From Primulina eburnea (Eukaryota; Streptophyta; Magnoliopsida; Lamiales; Gesneriaceae): a DNA stretch of 64,000 nt. Numbering within the stretch: the stretch's first letter is position 1; every line of letters begins with the position of its first letter. The notes beneath the pieces were generated by a model that saw only the letters and a list, made by a program, of their open reading frames with translations, was not told the origin of the DNA and searched no databases. The stretch lies in the NCBI RefSeq assembly GCF_022965805.1, contig NC_133110.1:31992790-32056789 (forward strand), given 5' to 3'. The position numbers and the translations under genes were made by a program. This document shows positions 1 through 11,125 of the stretch, piece after piece.

Positions 1-463
1 CTTATCTGACTTATTTGTAGCATCTGAGGCTACCTTTGGAGCTTACAAGCACTAACTAGATCAGTTGTGCTATGTTCATTTGAAGAACTGTGAGATATTT
101 AGTAAACTAAGAGTTTCAGTTTTGGCAGTGTTAAGTCCAAACCGAAGTGGGTCAGTACAAGTTTTGTATCGATCAAAGTCTTTTAGTGCATATCCTATCC
201 TTGTAATAGAAATGGTGACGTAGGAGATATTCAAATCTCCGAACATCAATAAATCTTCTTGTTAGTACTTCAATTATTTATTCTATCTTTCAGTCAGTTT
301 ATTTCTGCAACTGTTATCAGTTAAATTGATTGTCAATGAGTGACAAGATTCTTAGTTTATGTTTGTTACAAAACGGACACTTCATTCGAAAAGACGATAA
401 AATCGTGATTGTTTATTCAATCCCCCTTCTAAACACATTTCAACCTATCAACCAATCATAACA
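1..463 (+). repeat. 5' LTR of copia 1, 3' part only
   Basis: This stretch aligns with the end of the LTR at 8951-9954. Both share a block beginning CTTATCTGA and both end in ...CCAATCnTAACA. It starts inside the LTR because the window begins here. The end at 463 is fixed by the primer-binding site that follows two bases later. It is closer to the 3' LTR at 8951-9954 than to the internal copy at 3856-4772, so 1 and 9954 are the true outer ends of one element. Confidence 0.85.
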
Positions 464-465
464 AG

Positions 466-480
466 TGGTATCAAAGCAGT
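466..480 (+). other. Primer-binding site, initiator tRNA-Met type
   Basis: TGGTATCAAAGCAGT follows the LTR end by two bases. Plant copia elements use the 3' end of initiator tRNA-Met, with consensus TGGTATCAGAGC; this copy differs by one base in the core. It fixes the LTR boundary and the element orientation. Confidence 0.85.
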
Positions 481-522
481 TGAATTTTGTCTAAGAATAC
501 TATTATTCACAAACTGATCAAC

Positions 523-2430
523 ATGTCTTCATTCAACAAAGTACCGATGTTTTCCAAAGAAGATTTTGACGAATGGAAAATCAGAATGCAGGCTCATTTA
601 GCTACACAAGATGACGATATGTGGTATGTCATTACTGATGGTTTTATGAAGATCCTAAAAGCAAATACAACAGTTGTCATTACTGACGGGGCACCTCATC
701 GCATATAAATGCCCAGAGAGGAATGGACAACTGAGGACAAGAGGAAAGACAACCTAGACAATGTGGATAAGGATATCTTATACAAAATGCTGGATAAAGT
801 CACTTTCAGCAAAAATCAAGATGTGCAAAACTGGCAAAGAGATATGGGAGAAACTGATCCAGCTGTGTCAAGGAAACGAGCAAACAAAAGGGAACAAGCT
901 ATCAGTTGCTGTTCAGAAATTTGATAACATCAAGATAATAGCTGGTGCATCCATGCATGAATATGATGATAGGATCAGTGGTATTATCAATGAGCTGAAT
1001 GTACTTGGAAATGTGTATTCAAACAAAGAAGGGGCACTGAAGGTGGTCAAAGGTCTTCCCAAAGAATGGGATGTCAAGACCATGACAATGAGAAAGTCAA
1101 AGGTTCTTAACAAGATCGAACTTCATGACTTGTTTGCTGATCTAAAGCTTACGAGTTTGAACTACAAACCAGAGAAGGAGAACATTCTACACCAACTACC
1201 ACAACTTCTTTAATTGCTGTCAGACTGGAACCAATTGGTTCAGTTGACAAATCTGCTGATCAACTGAGCAATGATGTTATGTCATTGTTTGTCAATATAT
1301 TGGAAAGGTTTATGAGGAGGAATCAAGGAAACTTCCAGAAGCAATATCACAAAAACCAATCTAAAGAAGAATCCTATATTTGCTACAACTGTGACAAATC
1401 TGGTCATTTCATAGCAGACTGTCCTAAGCCAAAGAAGGACAGTCGAGTATCAACTGAAAAGGGAAAGAAGCTCTATGAGCACAAAAGAAGGACCAAGGAT
1501 GACAAGAAATCATTCAAAAAGAATCATGAAGTGCTTTTGGCTGAAGAAAGCAAATCTAAGTAGGCAGAAACTGACAGTGAAAAGTTAGAACCAGAAAGCC
1601 CAAACAGTTCAAGTGAAGATGAAGAGGAATTTAAGTGCTTAATGGCAGATGATGCTGAACTGAAGTCAGCAATTGAACATGTATTTGACTTTAGCTCTAC
1701 TGATTTTACTCGTGAGGAACTCATTACCACATTGCATGACATGGTAAATGAGTATCACAAACTTGCTCGATCATTTGAGAAGGTTAGAACTGAGCAAACT
1801 GATCCCAATGACAACAAGACAAAAACTGATGAGTCAGGTGAACTGTTGAGTCTAAAAAGGGAGATTGCATAGCAAAAAGCTGAAATGATCGAAAATCAAG
1901 CTTTGATATGTCAGTTAAAAACAGAAATTTCAAAAAATACTGAACTGATTCAAGCTTGGAACAAGTCTTCAGTTGCATGAACTGAAATGCAGAACTCACA
2001 AAAATCAGTTGCTGATAAAACTGGTTTAGGCTTTAACAGTCATGATGAAAATTCTGAAAGTGATACAAAGCCAAGGTTGAATGAAAACAAAGGAAATTAC
2101 ATTACCTTTGTAAAATCAACCATGGCAAATGAATTCTCAGAACCTAGTAAACCAGCTGTTTAATTGACTGAAATTAAGAACAAAGGCAAACGGTATGGAA
2201 TTGTATATAGCTCTGAGAGGTCAATTGATTCAAGAAACTGGTCACCTAAACGATTCAGTCACAAAAATCAGTACTCAAAGAATGGCTATTACAATTACTA
2301 CAACTTTAAACCAGTTCAGAAACGACATCAAAAGAATAGTCAGTTGAAAAATGATACAAATCATATTGTTTCATCCTCACATCACACACATATTGCCAAA
2401 AATTCGAGAAAAACCATTGAAACACGGTAA
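523..2430 (+). pseudogene. gag: Copia 1 gag remnant
   Basis: The ATG at 523 opens a copia gag N-terminus (MSSFNKVPMFSKEDFDEWK), the usual capsid start that reads 'x-F-x-G/KED-FDEWKIRM'. A stop at 706-708 and a frameshift near 800-830 break it; the frame continues at 761-1213 with the conserved capsid text. A CCHC zinc knuckle, CYNCDKSGHFIADC, lies at 1381-1422 and would bind RNA. Beyond it is an acidic, Ser/Glu-rich segment (1564-1872) and a basic tail (2164-2430), each separated by stops. The product would have been the capsid/nucleocapsid. The segment just before 2490 resembles the WVPK linker that normally leads into protease, but the protease is absent. Confidence 0.8.
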
Positions 2431-2506
2431 CTGGGAAATCAGTTAGATTGATTCAAGTCTGGGTTTCTAAAGAAATTAATATGGGTACCAAAATTATATA
2501 ATATAT

Positions 2507-3850
2507 GTGATTGCAGGTAACAGGAACAAACAAGGATATAGACAAGAAGAAAGAATTGACTATGATGAAACATATGCACCAGTTCCAAGACTGGAAGCAA
2601 TCAGAATGTTCATTGCCTATGTATCATTCAAGAACTTTAAAGTCTACCAAATGGATGTAAAAAGTGCATTTATGAATGGTCAGTTGAAAGAAGAAGTTTA
2701 TGTTGAACAACCACCAGGTTTTATCAATCACTCTTTTCCTGATTATATCTATCATTTGAACAAAGCTTTATATGGTCTTAAACAAGCTCCAAGAGCTTGG
2801 TATGAGACACTTCCAAAATTCTTAACTGATCATGATTTTACTGTTGGATCAATTGACAAGACCTTGTTCAAATTTTCTATGAATGATCACATTTTACTTG
2901 TGCAAATATATGTTGATGATATTATATTTGGGTCAACTAACCCCAAATTGTGTGAGAAATTTGTCAAGTTAATGCAAGAAAAATTTGATATGAGTATGAT
3001 GAGTGAACCGACATTCTTTCTCGGACTACAATTGAAGCAAATAGAGACTGATATTCTTATCAGTCGGACCAAATACACAAAGGAATTGCTCAAGAAATTT
3101 TGCATGGAAACATGCTCAGCTGGAAGCACTCCTATGAGTTCATCAGTCAAACTGGACAATGATCAAGGAGGAATATCAGTTGAGACGACATTCTACAGAG
3201 GTTTAATATGTTCATTATTGTACCTAACTGCTAGTCGTCCTGATATTGTATTTGTTGTTTGCATGTGTGCTAGATTTCAAGCAAATCCTAAGCAATCACA
3301 TTTTTCAGTTGCCAAAAGAATTTTAAAATATCTAAAAGGGACTCAAAATGTGGGATTATATTACGCTAAAGACTCTTCTTTCATTTTAGTTGGATATTCA
3401 AATGCAGATTATGCAGGATGTAAGCTAGATCGTAAAAGCACCGGTGGATCTTGTCAGTTTCTAGGAGACAGACTGATCTCATGGTTCATCAAGAAGCAAA
3501 CATTCATAGATATACTTCCACAACTGAAGCATAATACCTTGTTGTAGGAAGCTGCTGTGCCCAACTACTCTGGATTTAGCAACAACTGAAAGATTATGTA
3601 GTTGATACTAAAGAATCTCCCATCTTTTGTGATAATACAAGCACGATTGCAATAACTTACAATCCAGTTCTTCACTCAAGGATCAAGCATATTGATATCA
3701 AGCATCACTTCATCAGAGATCATGCTCTGAAAAATCTATTAGACTGGAATATGCGTCAACTGAACAACAAGCTGCTGACATCTTCACCAAACCATTGCCA
3801 GAGACTAAGTTTTCTCACTTTCGCAATATACTTGGTTTAATTGATTTATC
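2507..3850 (+). pseudogene. pol: Copia 1 reverse transcriptase-RNase H remnant
   Basis: An open frame at 2507-3547 carries the copia RT signature in order: DYDETYAPVPRLEAIR, QMDVKSAFMNG, LYGLKQAPRAWY, YVDDIIFGS (about 2909), FLGLQ and the SLLYLTASRPDI block that leads to RNase H. The RNase H part (SNADYAGCKLDRKSTGG, ISWFIKKQ) shifts frame near 3500. Its remainder is recognisable only by switching frames, including the DNTSTIAIT and HIDIKHHFIRD texts to about 3725 and FTKPLPE near 3790. There is no integrase or protease upstream: the sequence jumps from the gag tail into RT between about 2490 and 2515, which points to an internal deletion of some 2 kb. The open frame has no genuine start codon of its own. 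Confidence 0.85.
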
Positions 3851-3855
3851 TTTGT

Positions 3856-4772
3856 TGAAACTAAGTTTCGGCATTTGACAAATTGCGAACCAACTGATTA
3901 TGAAAATAACTGAATACGAGAAAACTGAACTACGCAACTGAATGCGCAGCTAAATATCAGCAGTTGCATTCCTTACCAACTGATCTCTCAACTGTACACG
4001 TCATCAGTTGAGAACGACAAACGAAAAATAGTACAATAGACTGCAACTAGTAGTGGAACGCCGCATTTCAGAGTTTGCAGTGTACGAATGTCAGAGAATA
4101 TCGACGTGGCAATCAACAGATATAAAGATTCAAATGATATTTAATATTACCGTTGAAAGGGAAGCCTATAAATAGGGGAAAAGGGCAGCTGAGAAGAAAA
4201 ACACGCGAACTACTATTCTATTCAAACTTGATGTTACTCTGCTAAAATCACAACTCGCATTCAGATATCAAGAGCTCACTCTTATCAGATTTATCAGTAG
4301 CAATCAAGGCTATTTTTGCGAGTTTGCTAACACTTGGAAATCTTTGTTAAGATTCATTCAGTTGTGCTATATTCAGTCACGTACTGTAAACGTTATTGTG
4401 AACTAAGAGCTTCAGTTTGGCAGTGTTAATTCCAAACTGAAGTGGGTCAGTACAACATGTGTATTCGATCAAAGTGTTTTAGTGAAAATCCTATCTTCGT
4501 GATAGAAGATGTGACGTAGGAGTTATTCTATTCTCCGAACATCCAGAAACATATCATGTGCTTTTTATTTCAGTTACTATCAGTTATTCTATCTTTCAGT
4601 CTGTTTACTTCTGCAACTGTTTATTAGTTAAACTGATTGTTATCCACTGACGAGATACCGAGTGTCGGTTTGTCATTAAACTGAACCCTTTATTCGAAAA
4701 GAATTTATTATCAGTGATTGTTTTATTCAACCCCCCTTCTAAACACTTATTATCTACTAACCGATCCTTTCA
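3856..4772 (+). repeat. Extra internal LTR copy in copia 1
   Basis: About 917 bp aligns end to end with the LTR at 8951-9954. Shared landmarks are TGAAA...TTTCnG at the start, GTGGAACGCCGCATTT, a TATA box GCCTATAAATAGG (about 4165 and 9358), and ACCCCCCTTCTAAACAC near the end. It directly follows the end of RNase H with no polypurine tract before it, and no primer site follows it. It is more diverged from the outer LTRs than they are from each other. It is therefore neither a normal 3' LTR nor a normal 5' LTR of this element. It may be a leftover from a related element or a recombination scar. Confidence 0.75.
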
Positions 4773-5146
4773 ATCTTAATCAGTTTTATTGCTGCTTTGT
4801 CAATTACTATTCATTCAATTTGTCATTTAACTGTTTATCAGCTGATGTCAGTTAGTCATTTATCAGTTATGATATTCAGTTCGTCAACTGATGTCAGTGA
4901 GTCATTTATCAGTTATTTTATTTAGTTAATTAATTATTTATCAACTGATGAAAGTTTAGTTTTTGCAGAAAGTATAGAGACAACAGAAATAATACAAATC
5001 AGATTGTATTAAGAATAAAATTGAAACCATACAACATCATCCAGTTATCTTCCTACAGCTTCTTGCCAATCATTTAACCAATTTATCAGTTCTTGGCAAT
5101 GCAGTTCTCTGAAGAACTCGGAAGTAGAGATCTTCTCAAGCTGATG
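4773..5146 (+). repeat. Spacer saturated with AACTGA/TCAGTT
   Basis: No gene is seen. Between 4780 and 4935 I count seven AACTGA or TCAGTT hexamers, several as near repeats of 'TCAACTGATGTCAGT(T/G)AGTCATTTATCAG'-like units. The rest is AT-rich sequence leading to the 3' end of the antisense ORF. Confidence 0.6.
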
Positions 5147-5449
5147 TCATTCTTTCCACAGGAGCACATGCAACAGAACTACATCAGTGACTAGCTGTGA
5201 AACGTGACAGACATTAAAACTCCTGAAGTACTTTCTTGCTACAGCTCTCTGAGTGGTAGTAGGAACTGAACCGTGTCGTCGAATAGACTGGAGATCTTGA
5301 ACTTTAATCCAAGAAGACATGACCTTCATCCAGATATATTCTTCGATGTCTTCCTTCACAACCTCCAGTTGAGAGAGTGTCCTTTGTGTCACTAAATGAT
5401 GTGTACTGCTGCAGGCATCTGAAATTCTTGAACGAGACAAACTAGACAT
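5147..5449 (-). CDS. Antisense ORF in copia 1, 100 aa, function unknown
   Basis: This ORF runs opposite to gag and pol. It starts at ATG 5447-5449 and ends near the end of the spacer. The protein begins MSSLSRSRISDACSST and is rich in Ser, Val and Arg, with hydrophobic stretches near the C-terminus but no clear signal peptide or known domain. A TATA-like box on the same strand lies about 140 bp upstream of the ATG. It sits in the region between pol and the envelope-position ORF, where several plant LTR elements are known to carry antisense ORFs. It is one of the few uninterrupted frames in this element. I do not recognise a function, and chance openness cannot be excluded at this length. Confidence 0.4.
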   Translation of the reverse strand: MSSLSRSRISDACSSTHHLVTQRTLSQLEVVKEDIEEYIWMKVMSSWIKVQDLQSIRRHGSVPTTTQRAVARKYFRSFNVCHVSQLVTDVVLLHVLLWKE

Positions 5450-5584
5450 ATTGAATTGTTGTTATCTAACATTGTTTTTATCTTACTTATAGACATGTCT
5501 CATTTAATATTGAAGAAGATTAAGAGACTCAAGTCAATTGAAACGTCTTTTGACTAACACAGACTGAGTTTTTCTTACTCTTTC

Positions 5585-5596
5585 TTTTTATAATAT
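5585..5596 (-). promoter_or_regulatory. Putative TATA box for the antisense ORF
   Basis: Read on the minus strand this is TATTATAAAAAG, a good plant TATA match, about 140 bp upstream of the ATG at 5449. The leader between them contains no other minus-strand ATG that I noticed before the start. It is a sequence match only. Confidence 0.35.
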
Positions 5597-6039
5597 GCAT
5601 TTATCAAGGGAGAATATCGATTTGAAAAGTTAACTGAGAAGACAATAGTCAGTTGGTCTTCAATCGAACTGACTGAATTCTCCACTGGTCATTAAGTTGC
5701 TGATCTAACTAATCTTCTCCTATAAGTTAACTGATAAATCAAATAATATTCTATATTAAATGATGTGACTGTTTGTCGAAGCATTAAATGTTGTCTTTCA
5801 ATGAATAGTATTTTGGAACGTGGACCCACGTAATCCATTAATACTCTACACACGTTTTTACCACACGAACACACGTTTTTAATTCAATTTTCCTGGACTG
5901 ACACGTGTCCAAAAATTTGAAGAGTCACTTACATTATACTATACCCGCTCCAATTCAGTTTTTCTCCTTACGCTTACTAAAAATTTATAGATCAAAAAAA
6001 ATTCAAGCCTTTCTTTGTCGCAGCAAAATATTCAATCAA

Positions 6040-8717
6040 ATGGCTAATCAAATCCCAGCACATATCATGAACGCTATGGAAATCGATTTTAAATAATTTA
6101 TGACTGTGGCGGATGAATCTGTGAAGAACATATTCATCAAATTGGAAGAAGCCGGATTGAAACAATTTCTTGGATTATCTTCCCAAGAAATCTATGTCAA
6201 AGAGGTTCAAGAACTCTATGCCAACAGATATGTCACTACAACTGGCACTATCGCGTCTGCTGTAAATGGTCAATTGCTGATCATTATGGGGGAGTCCTTC
6301 TGCAACCTTTTCCAACTGCCTACTGATGAGCTAGTCAACTTTTCTGAAGTGAAGGCATCTGATATTGAGGAGATGCAATCCACTTTATCTGCTGATGGTC
6401 GGAAAATCGAGATTTCCAATCCAAAGAAGGAATTGAAGCCAAAAGTACAACTGCTGACAGATATTGTAGCCAAGGGGCTTTTGGCAAAGGCTAGATCCTT
6501 TGCAACACTTACTCTCGAGAAGTTTCGGGCCATGACTACTATTATGGCTGGACAAAAACTGAACAGGAAGAATATTATTTTCAACATTCTAAGGAATATG
6601 TTTCAGTCGTCCAAGCAATCGAAAGGCTATGCAGTGCAGCTCAGCCATGTGCTGAAAGTAAAAGGGATGGTGACTGATGATTTTGAGAAGTCATCAAAAA
6701 TGAAAATCTTTAATGCCAAGAATGTTCAGCCACCGAATCCAAAATTGGACATGCTCCCTTGGTAGTTCTTAAAGGTCAAGAAGGAGATTGGGATGCAGGA
6801 GGCTCCCAAGTCAGTGCTGAAAAATAAGATAATCAAGTGCAAACTGATTGTCACTGAAACTGATTCTGATATGACTCCTTCTCCTAAAGTCATCAAGAAA
6901 CCAAAGACCTTGAATACCAAGCATGCTGCTGCAGTTGGGACAATCCCAACTGAATGAATGATGCAGTCAGGGGCTCAACAGCCTATCAAGGTTGTTCCAC
7001 TGAAAGCTGTTCCAATTGAAACCTTAACTGAGGATCAGTTGCCTCTATCTACCATTCTATCGAAGAAAAAAGTCACTGAATCTGGTGACAAGAAGAAGCT
7101 TTCTGGATTTAAGGCTCCATTGATCACTATTGCTGGTTATACCTCTCTACCTACTGCAAGACCAAAGGGAGTAGTGATCAGAGAAAAGATTGATGCAACT
7201 ACATCAGGGTTGAGAATTCCGCATGCCCTGACTGACTCGAAAGGGAAGAGGAAGATGCAAGAAGAACCAAGGCCAACCAATGCCATTCAAATGCATATTG
7301 ATCTTATTTGGTAGGATATTAATGAGTTTGCAGAGAACAATCATTAGGGCTACAATGAATGGGTTAAGTTCAGAACAGAAGTCTTTGCCAAACAACTTCA
7401 GAAGAAATCTAAACTAAAGAAATTTATTGATCCAGAGACTGTTGTTCTGAGGGTAGTCAAGGCTTCTACAATTGTTCAGGCTCTGGAGCGCAAGAATTAT
7501 TTCTTCAATCAACTAAGAGCAAAGAAGCTGCAAAAGATAGTGGCTGAACTGCGACTAAATTTTGATCCGACCAGTCCAACTGCATTCAATGATACAACTA
7601 TGCACAATCAACTGGAATCGGATCTTATCTCGTTGCAGATGGAAATAAAAAACTGGGAAATGGGTCAAGAACTGATCATTCCAGCGGCCTCCCAAGAATT
7701 ATCATCAGACAATCATGCTGAACAGTCAGTTCAAGAACCATCCAAAGACTCAGCTGCTAAACCTACTCAACCTACACCATCTTCAACTGCTGATCCAACG
7801 CCTTATTCAGAAGCTGAGTTATCATTGGCCAATCCTGATGAGGTCATCAAATCAGTCATTTCTGATATTAAGTTAGAAACATCAAGATCGCTTGAAGATG
7901 TTGTCTTAACTAAAGAACCAGCTGAACAAGATGTTAGTTTTGAAGAACTAGCTGAGAAGGCAAATTTTGACCAAACTGAAGAGCCAGTTCAGGCAGTTGA
8001 TATGACTGAACAGGTAGTTTTGGAACCAACTGAAGAGGCTCAGCTGCACTCAGTATCAACTGAAGAAGTGTCAGCTGAAGAGCCAGTTGTTCAACCAACT
8101 GAAGAACCAGTTCTGGAACCAACTGAAGAACCTTCAACTACCTTTGTTATCCCGACTGTCTCTTCTCCTCCCCAGGCACTTACAACTGCAGGTATTTCAG
8201 AAATAGTGACGCATGAAACAGTACCAACTGACGGTGAGATAGTTGTTTTCACTCAACAGAAAGGGATCAGATTCCAGAAACTTCTAGAGCCATGTCTCCT
8301 GGGATCTCATACACTGATGCCCTATTTGAAGAACTTCAAACTATTCAGTCCAACCTCGTCAATATGATGAACGCAATTTCTGCAATTAAGTCAACTCAAC
8401 TTGCACACACTTTGAAGCTCAACTCGAACAATGAGTTTACATCGAACAATCTGAAACAAATCAATCAAAGTGTGATTTCTCGATTTCTCCATATGGAAAA
8501 AATCAAGAAAGATAGGCTGTCGACTGAATCTCACTTCCAAACTCAAGATTTAGTTGGCAGACGATTTGATTTTTTGAAAAATACAGTCACTAAAAGGATT
8601 GATATGATGCAGAACATTGTGATGAATGCCGCATCAGATAGTGCAGCAGATGTTCGAATATTATCAAAGAAAGTTGATGTGCTTGACAAAAAGGGAGAAA
8701 TTATAGAGACAGAATAA
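6040..8717 (+). pseudogene. Envelope-position ORF of copia 1, broken
   Basis: A long frame starts at ATG 6040 and is readable to 8717. It is interrupted by in-frame stops at 6094, 6763, 6955, 7312 and 7345, and by a frameshift near 8285 into the last segment (8292-8717). The N-terminal third is a globular alpha/beta-looking domain (DESVKNIFIKLEEAGLKQFL onward). The middle is Lys/Pro-rich. Between 7900 and 8130 lies an acidic repeat with units such as EPTEEP and EEPVVQPTEE. The C-terminal part looks helical and coiled-coil-like. No transmembrane segment is evident, so 'envelope' refers only to position. I do not recognise the family. It ends some 215 bp before the polypurine tract, the usual place for the extra ORF of Sirevirus-like elements. 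Confidence 0.6.
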
Positions 8718-8932
8718 GACAAATGGAAGAAGAAGTAATGAAGATCAACTGACTTCACTTAGTGATTGAAGACTATAGAAGAAATTATTTATTCTTTATT
8801 CTTTGTACGAATCTATACATAGATTAGTTACTGAGTTTCTTACATTAGAAGAATTATTTTATCTGCAATAAATTCGAAGAATTTTTTTTAGTTCAGTTGA
8901 TCAGTTCATACTTTACAAGTTTTGTCAAACAC

Positions 8933-8950
8933 CAAAAAAGAGGAAATTAT
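8933..8950 (+). other. Polypurine tract of copia 1
   Basis: CAAAAAAGAGGAAATTAT lies immediately before the TG start of the 3' LTR. It is the expected plus-strand primer and marks the left end of the LTR. An equivalent tract is absent before the internal LTR copy at 3856. Confidence 0.7.
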
Positions 8951-9954
8951 TGAAAATTTAATTTCAGTTTTTTGACAAACTAAATGACTAATTAATTGGA
9001 CTAACTGATCTACTTAAATCAACTGACAGTTACTTAACTGAAGATTAATGCGCAGGTTATCAAAGGCAATTGAAACCAGCTAAACTGGACTTACGAAAAC
9101 AACTAACTGGTCAGTTGGAAACTAATTAGTTGATATATTCGGTTGTGAGCTTACCAGCGAATCAGCTGATCATTCAGCAGTACATGTCATCAGTTGTTGA
9201 AAAGGACATTCAACTGACAACAGTAAAAAGCAGACTGCAACTCGTAGTGGAACGCCGCATTTTCAGAGCTACAGTGTACGTCTGTCAGAAGAATGTTGAC
9301 GTGACAATCAACGGATATAAAGATTCAAATAATATTTAATGTTACCGTTGAAGAGAAGCCTATAAATAGGTGAGAGGAGCAGCTGAAGAAACAATCAATC
9401 TATCTATTCTCTTAAGCTTGTTGTTACCCTGATGAATTTAGAGCTCTTATTCAAGAATCAAAATGCTCACACTTATCTGATTTATTTGTAGCATCTGAGG
9501 CTACCTTTGGAGCTTACAAGCACATTTATTGTTTATTTGATCTTAACTAGATCCGTTGTGCTAAGTTCAGTCAAAGAATTGTAAGATATTTAGTAAACTA
9601 AGAGTTTCAGTTTTGACAGTGTTAAGTCCAAACTCAAGTGTGTCTGTACACGTTTTGTATCGATCAAAGTCTTTTAGTGCATATCCTATTCTTGTGATAG
9701 AAAGGGTGACGTAGGAGTTATTCAAATCTTCGAACAACAATAAATCTTCGTGGTAGTACTTCAGTTATTTATTCTATCTTTCAGTCAGTTTATTTCTGCA
9801 ACTGTTATCAGTTAAACTGATTGTCATTGACTGACAAGATTCCTAGTTTCATTTTGTTACAAAACTGACACTTCATTCGAAAAGGCGATAAAATCGTGAG
9901 TGTTTATTCAACCCCCCTTCTAAACACATTTCAAACTATCAACCAATCCTAACA
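8951..9954 (+). repeat. 3' LTR of copia 1
   Basis: A 1004-bp LTR bounded by TG and CA, preceded by a polypurine tract. It contains a TATA box, GCCTATAAATAGG, near 9358, a leader, and the ACCCCCCTTCTAAACAC terminal block shared with the 5' LTR. AACTGA/TCAGTT hexamers are dense in its first 250 bp. The sequence after 9954 is unrelated to the primer-site region, confirming the right end of the element. Confidence 0.85.
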
Positions 9955-10063
9955 ACTTCTATCATGGGTAATACATTTAATTGAGGGATTCTTTATTAAT
10001 TGTTAACTGTAATGTGATTGGTAAGAAAAATTAATTGTAAAATAAAATATTATAGTGATGCAT

Positions 10064-10624
10064 AGGGGTGTTCAAACTTCGGATAAAATCTAAAAAATTG
10101 AAAATCCAAATCAAACAAATCGAACACCAAACCGAACCGAAAGCCGAATTTTGTAATTCGGATATATATATTAAAACCGAAGTTTATTTGGTTCGGTTTC
10201 GGATTATATATGTCAAAACCGAAAAAACCGAAAAAACCGAAATTTCATTAAATTAGTAATTTTTTAATATGTTTATTTATATTATATATTTTGATATGAT
10301 ATTTAGTGAATGAAAAATCATTTTGAATAATTTTTAGTTGATTGTTGTTTGTTCAATTAATTTAGAACTTATATTTAAATATTTTACTAAGAAAACATGT
10401 AGAAAGTTAACATATTATATCTTACAATTTATTTATATTATTAATTTAAATAATTATATCAAAACTGAAATAACCGACCGAAATAACCGAACCGTTTTGG
10501 GAGAAAACCGAACCGAACCGGAGAAAAATGGTTCGGATATAGGATTATATATTTTTAAAACCGAAAACCGAAAAAACCGAAATAAAAAATCGAAAATCAA
10601 ACCGAACTGACCGATAAACACCCC
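10064..10624. mobile_element. MITE rich in ACCGAA, 561 bp
   Basis: The ends are short inverted repeats: AGGGGTGTT on the left and AACACCCC on the right. They are flanked by a perfect 11-bp direct repeat, TAGTGATGCAT, at 10053-10063 and 10625-10635. The interior has many ACCGAA and TTCGGT units arranged so that the two halves could fold back. It has no coding capacity. The long duplication argues for a Mutator-like origin (9-11 bp) over hAT (8 bp), but part of the 11 bp could be chance identity. Confidence 0.75.
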
Positions 10625-10635
10625 TAGTGATGCAT

Positions 10636-11125
10636 TGCATTTGCCTCGAAATCAACTATATATTATTTGAAAGTATAATTTATTAGGGAAATTCAAAAGT
10701 TAACGTGAAATAAAATTATTTGAAAGAGTGATTAATTTTCCATTTTATTCAACAAAAATATGTAATTTATAGAGTTTGCTACGTTTATATTTTATTTGGA
10801 AAAGAATGGTAACATTAACAAAATTGTTTTTTTACAAAGCGATGATGACTAGAAAATAATACGTGATAAAAGATTAAATCAAAATATTTTGATAAGGTGA
10901 CGTATATTAATTTAAACTATTTTAAGTGTAACGTCGCAAAAGCATCAATCATACCATATTTGACGAAGAGCTTAGACGCGTATAACGACTTTAATAGATA
11001 AAACATATACTAGAATGTATAGATAAAAAATACCTAAAATTAGGAAAATATATGAGAATAATCAGTTAATATAAATTCAAAATACTAATAGGCGAAAAAA
11101 ATTGTTTTTTACATAGTGAAAAATA
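10636..11125. other. AT-rich spacer, no feature seen
   Basis: Very AT-rich sequence with only short chance frames. I see no repeat boundary, RNA gene or promoter that I can support. Confidence 0.5.

Larger units (their letters stand above)
1..9954 (+). mobile_element. Copia-type LTR retrotransposon, degenerate (copia 1)
   Basis: A Ty1/copia element whose 5' end lies outside the window. Visible parts in order are the 3' half of the 5' LTR, a tRNA-Met-type primer site, gag with a CCHC knuckle, an RT-RNase H block, an extra LTR copy, an antisense ORF, a long envelope-position ORF, a polypurine tract and a 1-kb 3' LTR. The RT motif YVDDIIFG and the gag-before-RT order fit copia. An extra ORF between pol and the 3' LTR is typical of the Sirevirus lineage (family knowledge). 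Protease and integrase are missing, and every reading frame is broken, so this copy cannot move by itself. The target duplication cannot be read because the 5' end is absent. Confidence 0.85.

Noticed and set aside
6094..7347. All five in-frame stops in the envelope-position ORF could come from C-to-T change, suggesting methylation-driven decay.
   Set aside because: Every stop codon is one C-to-T step from a Gln or Arg codon, so the observation carries no information without an intact relative.
3856..8950. A second complete retrotransposon starting at the internal LTR copy.
   Set aside because: No primer site, gag or pol follows the internal LTR, so it cannot be called an independent element.
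10068..10620. ACCGAA-rich DNA as a telomere-like or satellite repeat.
   Set aside because: It is bounded by inverted ends and an 11-bp duplication, which makes it a MITE.
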